From contig DYNR01000080.1 of the NCBI GenBank assembly GCA_020720945.1, positions 1 to 8,927 of the forward strand: a stretch of 8,927 bases of DNA, given 5' to 3'. This DNA is from Chthoniobacter flavus (GTDB taxonomy: Bacteria > Verrucomicrobiota > Verrucomicrobiia > Chthoniobacterales > DYNR01). Positions 1 to 6,566 of this stretch are shown in pieces. A model generated the notes under the pieces. The model ran no database searches. It was not told the DNA's origin and saw only the letters and a program-made list of their open reading frames with translations. Each line of letters begins with the position of its first letter. Positions within the stretch are counted from its first letter, which is position 1. A program made the position numbers and the translations under genes.

Positions 1-940
1 AATCTTTCTTGCTGGCTTTCTTGCCGTTCTTTTTGCCGTTCTTTTTTAGTTTTTTCTCTTTCTTGGCGACGAGTTTTTCTACTTTTTCGCGGGAGTCTTC
101 GCTTTCCTCGGCTTCCGCTTCCTCAAATTTTTCTCGGATGCTTTCGATGTCCACAGTCGGTTCCGGCTCTTCCAGCCGCATCGCCTCCAGCACATCCACC
201 AAAATCCTCGTGATCGCCAAGTCGCGGAACCACTTGAGGTCGGAAGGGATCACAAACCACGGGGCTGCTTCGGTGCTCGTTTTTGCGATCGCGTCCTCGA
301 AAGCCTCGGTGTATTCCGCCCAAAGCTCCCTTTCGGAATAATCCGCTTCGCTGATTTTCCACTCCCGCTCTGGATCGTCCAACCGTAGCTTGAACCGCGC
401 CAACTGCTCTTCTTGCGAAATGTGCAGAAAAAACTTCACCACCGCCGTGCCGTTTTGTTCGGCCAGCAATTCTTCAAATGCGCGGATGTGCCCGTAGCGG
501 GATTTCCATGTCGCTTTTGGAACCAAATTGTGGACTCTCGCCACCAGCACATCTTCGTAATGGGAGCGGTTGAATATCGCGATTTCGCCTTTCGCCGGAG
601 CGTGTGGGTGGACTCTCCAGAGAAAATCGTGCGCCGCCTCTTCTTGGCTCGGTTGTTTGAACTGCGCAACTTTTGTTCCTTCAGGGTTCAACCCCGTCAG
701 GACATGGCGCACCACGCCGTCTTTGCCGGCGGCATCGAGGCCTTGCAACACGACCAGCAAAGATTTTTTCTTGCCCGCGTAGAGTTTTTCTTGAAGCTCC
801 CGCAGCCGTGCCGACAGGCGTTCCTGCTCCTGCTCCGCTTTCTCATGTCCGGCGTAACCGCTTGTAAATCTGGGATCTTTCTTTTTTAACCGGATTTTCT
901 CTCCGGCGTGAACGATGCTTTTTTCAAATATATCACACAT
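1..940 (-). CDS. ppk2: Polyphosphate kinase 2 family protein (polyphosphate:NMP/NDP phosphotransferase, class III-like), 3' end cut by window edge
   Basis: Cytosolic enzyme predicted to move phosphate from inorganic polyphosphate to AMP and/or ADP (family knowledge). The reading frame is open from ATG 940 to base 2, giving 313 visible codons; the stop lies beyond the window. Visible motifs are a Walker A loop GLDAAGKDG (residues 67-75, Lys73, Asp69), a Walker B region IAIFNRSHYEDVL (120-132), and a lid segment with RLDDPEREW (186-194). FNRS in place of FDRS fits class III PPK2, which accept both AMP and ADP; this class call is moderately sure. The P-loop kinase core ends near residue 255. It is followed by an acidic, Ser-containing stretch (about 257-283) and a Lys-rich tail (284-313 onward) containing a tandem NGKKNGKK. 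The start is supported by a Shine-Dalgarno sequence 7 bases upstream. The gene lies 32 bases downstream of the proton-pump gene, so the two are probably co-transcribed. The core shows no frameshift. Confidence 0.93.
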   Translation of the reverse strand, partial: MCDIFEKSIVHAGEKIRLKKKDPRFTSGYAGHEKAEQEQERLSARLRELQEKLYAGKKKSLLVVLQGLDAAGKDGVVRHVLTGLNPEGTKVAQFKQPSQEEAAHDFLWRVHPHAPAKGEIAIFNRSHYEDVLVARVHNLVPKATWKSRYGHIRAFEELLAEQNGTAVVKFFLHISQEEQLARFKLRLDDPEREWKISEADYSERELWAEYTEAFEDAIAKTSTEAAPWFVIPSDLKWFRDLAITRILVDVLEAMRLEEPEPTVDIESIREKFEEAEAEESEDSREKVEKLVAKKEKKLKKNGKKNGKKASKKD

Positions 941-947
941 AAAACAA

Positions 948-953
948 CCTTTC
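948..953 (-). promoter_or_regulatory. Ribosome binding site of the PPK2 gene
   Basis: On the minus strand GAAAGG ends 7 bases before ATG 940. This is a good Shine-Dalgarno match and spacing, and it fixes the PPK2 start. It lies inside the 32-base gap after the pump's TAA stop. That gap otherwise holds a short A-rich tandem (ACTAAAAA twice) and no terminator-like hairpin, which supports read-through from the pump gene. Confidence 0.7.
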
Positions 954-972
954 TTTTTTAGTTTTTTAGTTC

Positions 973-3501
973 TTAGCGGCGGCTATGTAAGTGCCCGTAT
1001 TGGTGCAACGAAGTCCCCATCCTAGAAAACAGGGACGAACCGCCATGCAAATTCCACCCGTTCAAAACGCGGTAAAGCGCGAGTTTGACGAAATCGAGGA
1101 CGAACATCCACGCGATGTTATACACCCACACCCACCCGATGATGTCCCACGGCAAAGCGGGAACCAGCGAGCCGATGCCGAACCCGCAAGCGAGCACCGC
1201 GATCAACTGCGTCCCAACAATCGCCCCAAACAGCCGCATATCGGGAAACGGCGGCATCCAAAACGCCCCGTTGGTCCGGGTGATGAACAGGAGCAAATGC
1301 CCTCCCGCCACAAGCTGCAAAAACATCATCGTCTGGATGTGCGCGGAGTCGAGATGATAGAGTTCTTTTCCGAGAAACAGCAGCGCAAAGCTTTGCACGA
1401 CAGCGAATAACCCGAGGACGGAAGAAATCAAAAACACCCTCGGCATATCCCACTTCACCGGCTTCGCTGCCGCCTTCGCGTTGTCGAATGCGATGGCCAT
1501 GATCGGCAGGTCGTCCAGCAACGCCAGCGCGATGATCATGACTGCGCTCAAAGGGAAAAAGTCGAAGAACACCACGGAGGTCACGACGAACAGCATGATC
1601 GCGAGCGTCATGGCGACGCGGTAAAGCATGTAGCTCATCATCCGCTCGAAAATTTTTCGTGCTTCGATGATTCCGTCGATGATGACCGATAACCCCGGGG
1701 CGGTCAGGATCAATGCCGCCGCCGCCCTGGCCGCATCGGTCGCCCCCGACACCGCGATTCCGACATTCGCCTGCTTCAGCGCAGGCGCGTCATTCACCCC
1801 GTCGCCCGTCATTCCGACAATGTGTCCAGCCTCTTGCAACGCCTTGACCACGCCGTATTTGTGCTCGGGAAATACCCTTGCAAACCCGTCGGCGGCGACG
1901 ATTTTTTGCTCCGCACCTTTCGGCAAAACCCCGTTTTGCGAGTCCGCGGCAAACAGGTCGGTCGCGAGTTGGATATTCGTCCCCATGCCCAGTTCCCCGG
2001 AAATCGTTTTTGCGATTGCCACATCGTCGCCCGTCACCATCTTTACAACGACCCCGAGTTTGCGGGCTTCTTCGATGGTTTGTTTGGAGTCTGTCCGCGG
2101 CGGATCCATCAGCGGCAAAACCCCGAGGAATTTCCAGTTGCCCGAAGTATCGGTGTGTGCGGAAGCCAGTGCCCGCATCCCTTTTTTCGCGAGGGTGGTC
2201 ACTTGGGCATCAATGGTTTTTCGCTCTTCTCCCGCGACCCCGCACAAATCGAGGATGACCGCAGGCATTCCTTTGCTCACCCGAAAAACCGTTTTTGTCG
2301 CGACTTCTTCCACCGTCGCTTCGGTGCGCTTGCTCACGGGATCAAAGGGGACAAAAGCCGTCTGGCGGTATTTTTTCAAAACCTCCGCGTCCGCCAATCC
2401 CGCCATTACCGCCATGTCGATGGGGTCTTTGTCTTCGGCCTTCGATGCGAGAGACCCCGCCAAAATCACATCCTGCGCGGCTCCTCCATCCCACGGCAAA
2501 ATTTCTCCGAGGGTCAGTTTGTTTTGCGTCAGCGTTCCGGTTTTGTCGGAGCACAGGATGTCGATGCCCGCCAGTTCTTCGATGGAATCGAGGCGGGAGA
2601 CGATCGCTTTTTTGACTGCGAGCATTTTTGCACCCATCGCCATCGTGACCGAAAGCACCGCAGGCGTGGTGAACGGAACCGCCGCAACCAGCAGGACGAG
2701 AACATATTCCGCGAGTTTGAGTACCTTGTTTTTGTCGAAATTCCCGTGCATGACCGCGAGTTGGTCAACCACCAAAATCGCCGCGAGCGCGATGGTCAAA
2801 ACGATCAGGAAATTCCCGATTCCGACGACCGCTTCTTGGAAATGCGATTTTGCGCCGGCGGATGCCACGAGTTTGGCGGTTCTCCCGAAAAAGGTGTTTT
2901 CCCCGGTCGAGCTTACCGCAAGCACCATTTCCCCTTTTTTCACGATCGCCCCGCTATAAACCGTGTCCCCGGCTTTTTTTGAAACGGCCAAAGATTCTCC
3001 GGTCAAGGCGGACTCATCGACCTCGAGGAAATCCCCTTCGACTAAAACGCCGTCTGCCGGAACTACATCGCCGAGGCGCACGCGGACGATGTCGCCGGGC
3101 ACCAAGTCGGCGGCGAGCACATCGCCCCATTTTCCGTCCCGCAAGGCTTTCGCGTTGAGCGCCAACGAGTTCTTGAGAGCAGCCAATGCGTTCGATGCCG
3201 CACTTTCCTCCCAGAAGCCCAAGACCGCATTGAAAACGAGCATGAAAGCGATGATCCCGAAATCCACCCAATCTTGGATGATTAGAGCCATGACGGCAGG
3301 AGCTTCGACCATCCACGGCAGGGGCCCCCAGAAATAGCTGAGGAACTTTTTCAATTTGCTTTCTTTTTCTTCTTGGATGGCGTTGGGGCCGTATTGTTGC
3401 AAGCGGGACACCGCTTCAGCAGATGCGAGCCCCCGTTCCAAATCGGTCTTGAGTTCTTTTAGCACCTCTCCAGGTGTTTTGGTTTTATCTGTTTCGCTCA
3501 T
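973..3501 (-). CDS. P3A-type plasma-membrane proton-efflux ATPase
   Basis: Single-subunit P-type ATPase, 842 residues, predicted to export H+ across the cytoplasmic membrane at the cost of ATP. It aligns by eye along its full length with plant/archaeal P3A pumps. Order of elements: N-terminal cation-ATPase domain; M1-M2 (about 57-98, with FW-P-PWM-E and Asn91); actuator domain with TGES (167-170); M3-M4 (about 228-290, with the PFTTP kink); phosphorylation site DKTGTLT (Asp319); nucleotide domain KGMP (410-413); DPPR (466-469); TGDD (490-493); hinge GDGVNDAP (566-573); then M5-M10. Asp664 in M6 (ALLDDLPIM) matches the essential proton-binding Asp684 of plant AHA2, and Asn91 matches its Asn106. 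Oddities: the AHA2 Arg655 position in M5 is Ala634, Asp663 replaces an Asn, and KGMP replaces the usual KGAP. The tail after M10 is only about 26 residues, so the plant autoinhibitory domain is absent. The start is the natural family N-terminus, with a weak GAAGAA Shine-Dalgarno 7 bases upstream. It probably leads an operon with PPK2. H+ rather than another cation is inferred from family. Confidence 0.95.
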   Translation of the reverse strand: MSETDKTKTPGEVLKELKTDLERGLASAEAVSRLQQYGPNAIQEEKESKLKKFLSYFWGPLPWMVEAPAVMALIIQDWVDFGIIAFMLVFNAVLGFWEESAASNALAALKNSLALNAKALRDGKWGDVLAADLVPGDIVRVRLGDVVPADGVLVEGDFLEVDESALTGESLAVSKKAGDTVYSGAIVKKGEMVLAVSSTGENTFFGRTAKLVASAGAKSHFQEAVVGIGNFLIVLTIALAAILVVDQLAVMHGNFDKNKVLKLAEYVLVLLVAAVPFTTPAVLSVTMAMGAKMLAVKKAIVSRLDSIEELAGIDILCSDKTGTLTQNKLTLGEILPWDGGAAQDVILAGSLASKAEDKDPIDMAVMAGLADAEVLKKYRQTAFVPFDPVSKRTEATVEEVATKTVFRVSKGMPAVILDLCGVAGEERKTIDAQVTTLAKKGMRALASAHTDTSGNWKFLGVLPLMDPPRTDSKQTIEEARKLGVVVKMVTGDDVAIAKTISGELGMGTNIQLATDLFAADSQNGVLPKGAEQKIVAADGFARVFPEHKYGVVKALQEAGHIVGMTGDGVNDAPALKQANVGIAVSGATDAARAAAALILTAPGLSVIIDGIIEARKIFERMMSYMLYRVAMTLAIMLFVVTSVVFFDFFPLSAVMIIALALLDDLPIMAIAFDNAKAAAKPVKWDMPRVFLISSVLGLFAVVQSFALLFLGKELYHLDSAHIQTMMFLQLVAGGHLLLFITRTNGAFWMPPFPDMRLFGAIVGTQLIAVLACGFGIGSLVPALPWDIIGWVWVYNIAWMFVLDFVKLALYRVLNGWNLHGGSSLFSRMGTSLHQYGHLHSRR

Positions 3502-3535
3502 GGTTGTATTCTTCGGTGTTTCTTTTGAAAACTTT

Positions 3536-3554
3536 GCAGTTTCTCGGCAACTGC
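3536..3554 (-). other. Small inverted repeat in the leader of the pump gene
   Basis: A perfect 6-base stem, GCAGTT/AACTGC, with a 7-base loop. It lies 34 bases upstream of the pump ATG, inside the probable 5' untranslated leader. On the minus strand a TTGC/GCAA pairing overlapping the same bases offers an alternative fold. No U-tract follows directly, so it is not a classic intrinsic terminator. It could be an operator half-site pair, an RNA hairpin or chance. Confidence 0.3.
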
Positions 3555-3645
3555 TTGGCGTTTTGGGTATTAGCTGGGTGGGTAAAAAAATCGAAAATCG
3601 TCGGTGGTAGTGGAAAAGAAAAATTTCTTTCGTGTTTCTCCGCCG

Positions 3646-3673
3646 ATTCTCTCCATGGAGGGTATCAAGTCAA
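3646..3673 (-). promoter_or_regulatory. Candidate sigma70-like promoter for the pump-PPK2 operon
   Basis: Minus strand TTGACT (3673-3668; 5 of 6 to the -35 consensus), a 16-base spacer, then GAGAAT (3651-3646; 4 of 6 to the -10 consensus). The predicted transcript would start near 3639 and carry a leader of roughly 140 bases. The site sits in the only sizeable non-coding gap of the window (3502-3725), where a promoter is expected. A 10-base palindrome CTCCATGGAG (3651-3660) lies between the two boxes and overlaps the -10 box by one base, so it might act as an operator. The match is by eye only. I found no convincing intrinsic terminator for the upstream gene in this gap. Confidence 0.35.
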
Positions 3674-3725
3674 GCATTGTCGGCGGTTGTGCGAAACTGT
3701 AACATTCGCGGCGGGAGAAGCGCGG

Positions 3726-6566
3726 TTACCGAGAGCCGCTCGCGGGGAGTTCCGAGGAGAGGATTTTCAGAAAATCTTCTTCTTCGGCAACGGCCGAAAA
3801 GGCCGCGTTGGTGTGGAGGCTTTCTTTTCCTGCGATTCCGCCTGTCCGGATGATTTCTCGGGCTTCTTCGTAAAACGCTTGCCGGTTGTCGAGTTTGAGT
3901 TCCAACCCGGCGATCAAGAGGCGCAGCGCGAGGTCGTCGTTTTGGAGAGCGAGGAGTTTTCGGGCGGTTGCGAGTGCTTCTTTGTCTTGCTTGCGGCTTC
4001 CTTGGATTTGTAGGGCGAAGAGCAGGAACTGCCGGTTTTCTGGCAATGAGGCAATGGCGGCGGCGAGCGCGGCATCGGCTTTTTCGTAATCCATGACGGC
4101 GAGATGCCCCTCCACGAGTTTTTGGTGGAGGGTGTCGTCGCCGGGGGTTTCGCAGATTTTTTCTTGCAGTTGGGAAGCCTCGGTTTCCCAGGTTTTCTTT
4201 TGGGAGGCGACGGCGCGGAGGGCGAGGATGCTGTCGCTTCTCGGGTCGTCCGCCAGAGCTTCGTCCCAGATGGCGAAGGCGGCATCAAACTTGTTTTGTT
4301 CCCAGAGCAAGCGACCGAGGGGGAGGAGGCTTTCGATTGCGGATGGATAAATGGCAAGAGCTTGGCGGTAAGCGAGTTCCGCTTCAGGTAGCATTTTGCG
4401 GTGCTCGTAGAGTTTGCCTCCGGTGTGGCGGAGTTTGGAGAACGAGCGACGGGCATCGAAATCCCCGGCAAAGCTGGGGTCGGCGAGTGCTTTTTCCAAA
4501 AATTTCTGCCAGAAAACGAGGTCGTTGCGGACGGTTTCGGGAGGGAGTTTTTCTAGGGGTTCCGGCAGGATTTGGTAAAGGAACCCGCTGGGGAGAGCGC
4601 GGTCGTAACTCCATTTCAAAGGGAAACTTTCTTCGACAAAAAACGCGTGGCTTTCCTTGTTTTGCTCAAAAATCCATTCTGCGACACCCGAATGGAGATC
4701 GGCTTTGAGCCCGCTGGTTTCCGCGCATTCCTTGGCGATGGAGCGGACGGTTTCGTTGTCCGGCAGGACGAGAGGTTTTTTCGGGTAAGCGTTTTCTCTG
4801 CCCAACCAGCGCTCGAAGCCGTTTTTTGGGGCAGGGCGGTTTTCGCCGTAATGGTCGCGGATGTAACGGAGGTAGAAAGGGTCGCCGAGGGCGTTTTGCG
4901 TGAGGATGTAAAGGTCGCGGCGGTCGAACTCTGGATCGCGTTTCAAGTGTGGAGGAAGGGGGCTTTCGCCAAAAATGAAAAAGGTAGGGACAAATCTCCC
5001 GGGGTCGGTGCCTCCAAAAACGACGGCATCTCGCGGGAGTTTGGCGAGCATATCGTGGCCGAACTCCCACCCTGCCCACCGTCCTCTTTGGCTGCAAGAC
5101 GCGTAATTTTTCCACGCGGGCCAGAGCGGTAAAACGGCGAACAAGAGAAGGTAGCCGGCAAAGAAAGCCGCAGATTTTTCTTTGAGCCACAGCCCGACAT
5201 ACGCCGCGCCAGGAACGCAAAGGAGGCAGAATGCCAGCATGGTGTAAGTGTGGTAAGGCATTTGCAACCACCATCCGGCTTTATCCGTATCTGCCAAATC
5301 CAGAAAGGGTTGCAGAAATGCGGCAAGGAAAAAACAAACGAAAAGCAGGTAGAGCCAGACGCGCTGCCGCAACTCCAGCCGACGGATCAAGAGAAACGGG
5401 CAAAGGAGGAAAACGAAAGCCAGCGGGGTGAAATTGGCGAAAAGCTGCAACTGGAAAAAGACGGACCAGTTCTGCATTTTTTCAAGCTTGGAAAGAGCCA
5501 GGGGATTCCAGGGTTCCTCTTTATTTTCTTTTGGGAGCAAGCCGTCCGTCCCGACCAGTTTGCCGACAGAACGGAGGAGTTGTTCGTCGAGGCTTCCCCC
5601 GTATTGGGTGCGGTTGAGAGAATAAAAAAAACCGTCCTTGTCTCGGGTGTAGCCCCAGTTCATCGGGGGGTTTGTCTCCGATGCCAGCGGCATATACGCG
5701 TAAGGTAGCAGGCCTAACGCGATGGCGAAGGGCAAAATTCCGATTAGCTTCCAATGGACTCGGAAGCGGCGGTAGAAAACAAAAACAACCAAAACGCCGA
5801 AGTTGATCCACGCCCAGCGGATGGCCGTGCGGAGGGTCGGGTTTTCTTCGGAAAGAATCGCGAAGAGGAGATAGAAAAGGACGCTGGAGAGGGAGGCGGC
5901 CAGCAGCAAATCCCAGAACAAGTCCCGGCGGAGGAGAAGCACGGCCAAAAACGGCAAGGGAATCAGCGCGAGGGTCAGGTGGTGGTTGCTGAAAGCCAAA
6001 GCCGCACAAAAAAACGCAGCGGGCAACCAGCCTTCTTTTTCCGGGGAACGGATGAAAAAATAAAGGCAGAGCAAGTAGAGGCCGACCAGGAGAGCGTGCA
6101 GAGTATAGACTTCGGCGATAACGGCTTGCGACCACATCGGTTCGCTCCACGCGAAGAGCAGAGCCCACGCTACCGACAAAACCGTGCGGGGCAAGCTTCC
6201 GATTTCTGGGAAGAACCAGCGGAGCATATTGGAAGAGAGCCACGCGAAGAGGCCGGAAGCGGCGGCTCCTGCGATTCCGCTGAATAGGGCGATTTCCCAG
6301 GCGGGGTTTCCGAGGGGCAAGAGTTGGAACAGCCATGCCAGCATCGTCCAAAGGGGATAACCCGTCGGATGGGGAACGCCTAAGTGCATGGCGGCGACCA
6401 AAAACTCGCCGGAGTCTAGCAGCGTCACGCTGGGCGCAGCCGTCCACGCGTAGAGGAGGAAGCTCAGGAGCGACGCGAGAAGGGCGGGCGGCCAATCGGA
6501 ATTTTTTTTCGCGGGGCGCAATGTTTCTACCTCTTGGAATGGGTGCAGTTCGGCGGCGGGTTTCAT
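3726..6566 (-). CDS. DUF2723 / TMEM260-like polytopic membrane protein with C-terminal TPR-like region
   Basis: 946-residue membrane protein, probably a GT-C-type glycosyltransferase. The mammalian relative TMEM260 is a protein O-mannosyltransferase; substrates of bacterial members are unknown. A short cytosolic N-terminus is followed by the DUF2723 signature: TM1 (about 28-45), LLDSGEF (49-55, likely catalytic Asp51), VPHPTGYPLW (64-73), a WSQAVIAEVYTLHAL block (145-159), NHH (194-196) and YMPLASETNPPMNWG (291-305). About 12 hydrophobic segments run to residue 483. A soluble, presumably extracytoplasmic region begins there, with GGTDPGRF (518-525). Residues about 712-910 are helical repeats resembling TPRs (for example AELAYRQALAIYP at 729-741 and AAFAIWDEALADDP at 762-775), possibly for binding protein partners. 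I chose ATG 6566 over an ATG at 6674, because 6566 overlaps the upstream stop as ATGA and places TM1 naturally. The longer start would add 36 Arg/Phe-rich residues encoded inside the neighbour. No Shine-Dalgarno is visible, so translation probably relies on coupling. Confidence 0.85.
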   Translation of the reverse strand: MKPAAELHPFQEVETLRPAKKNSDWPPALLASLLSFLLYAWTAAPSVTLLDSGEFLVAAMHLGVPHPTGYPLWTMLAWLFQLLPLGNPAWEIALFSGIAGAAASGLFAWLSSNMLRWFFPEIGSLPRTVLSVAWALLFAWSEPMWSQAVIAEVYTLHALLVGLYLLCLYFFIRSPEKEGWLPAAFFCAALAFSNHHLTLALIPLPFLAVLLLRRDLFWDLLLAASLSSVLFYLLFAILSEENPTLRTAIRWAWINFGVLVVFVFYRRFRVHWKLIGILPFAIALGLLPYAYMPLASETNPPMNWGYTRDKDGFFYSLNRTQYGGSLDEQLLRSVGKLVGTDGLLPKENKEEPWNPLALSKLEKMQNWSVFFQLQLFANFTPLAFVFLLCPFLLIRRLELRQRVWLYLLFVCFFLAAFLQPFLDLADTDKAGWWLQMPYHTYTMLAFCLLCVPGAAYVGLWLKEKSAAFFAGYLLLFAVLPLWPAWKNYASCSQRGRWAGWEFGHDMLAKLPRDAVVFGGTDPGRFVPTFFIFGESPLPPHLKRDPEFDRRDLYILTQNALGDPFYLRYIRDHYGENRPAPKNGFERWLGRENAYPKKPLVLPDNETVRSIAKECAETSGLKADLHSGVAEWIFEQNKESHAFFVEESFPLKWSYDRALPSGFLYQILPEPLEKLPPETVRNDLVFWQKFLEKALADPSFAGDFDARRSFSKLRHTGGKLYEHRKMLPEAELAYRQALAIYPSAIESLLPLGRLLWEQNKFDAAFAIWDEALADDPRSDSILALRAVASQKKTWETEASQLQEKICETPGDDTLHQKLVEGHLAVMDYEKADAALAAAIASLPENRQFLLFALQIQGSRKQDKEALATARKLLALQNDDLALRLLIAGLELKLDNRQAFYEEAREIIRTGGIAGKESLHTNAAFSAVAEEEDFLKILSSELPASGSR
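6563..6566 (-). other. ATGA stop/start overlap (translational coupling)
   Basis: The TGA stop of the YfhO-like gene (6565-6563) shares bases with the ATG of the DUF2723 gene (6566-6564). The 25 bases before this ATG contain no Shine-Dalgarno sequence, so reinitiation by the ribosome finishing the upstream gene is the likely way the downstream gene is translated. It decides the start of the downstream gene. Confidence 0.75.

Noticed and set aside
413..889. 158-codon plus-strand frame opposite PPK2
   Set aside because: The minus-strand frame here encodes the complete Walker A, Walker B and lid motifs of PPK2. The plus-strand frame shows no domain.
1667..2982. Long plus-strand open frames (430 and 386 codons) opposite the proton-pump gene
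   Set aside because: Their translations are low in recognisable motifs and rich in Ser/Thr/Ala or Arg/His. They lie wholly antisense to a motif-complete ATPase, as expected from the mirrored codon bias of a GC-biased gene.
3611..3631. AT-rich imperfect palindrome GAAAAG...CTTTC in the spacer, considered as a terminator
   Set aside because: The stem is almost all A-T with a bulge and no loop, and no T-run follows it in the transcription direction.
3474..4013. 179-codon plus-strand frame spanning the spacer and the end of the DUF2723 gene
   Set aside because: It crosses the promoter gap and runs antisense to the TPR-like region. It has no recognisable domain and no good Shine-Dalgarno.
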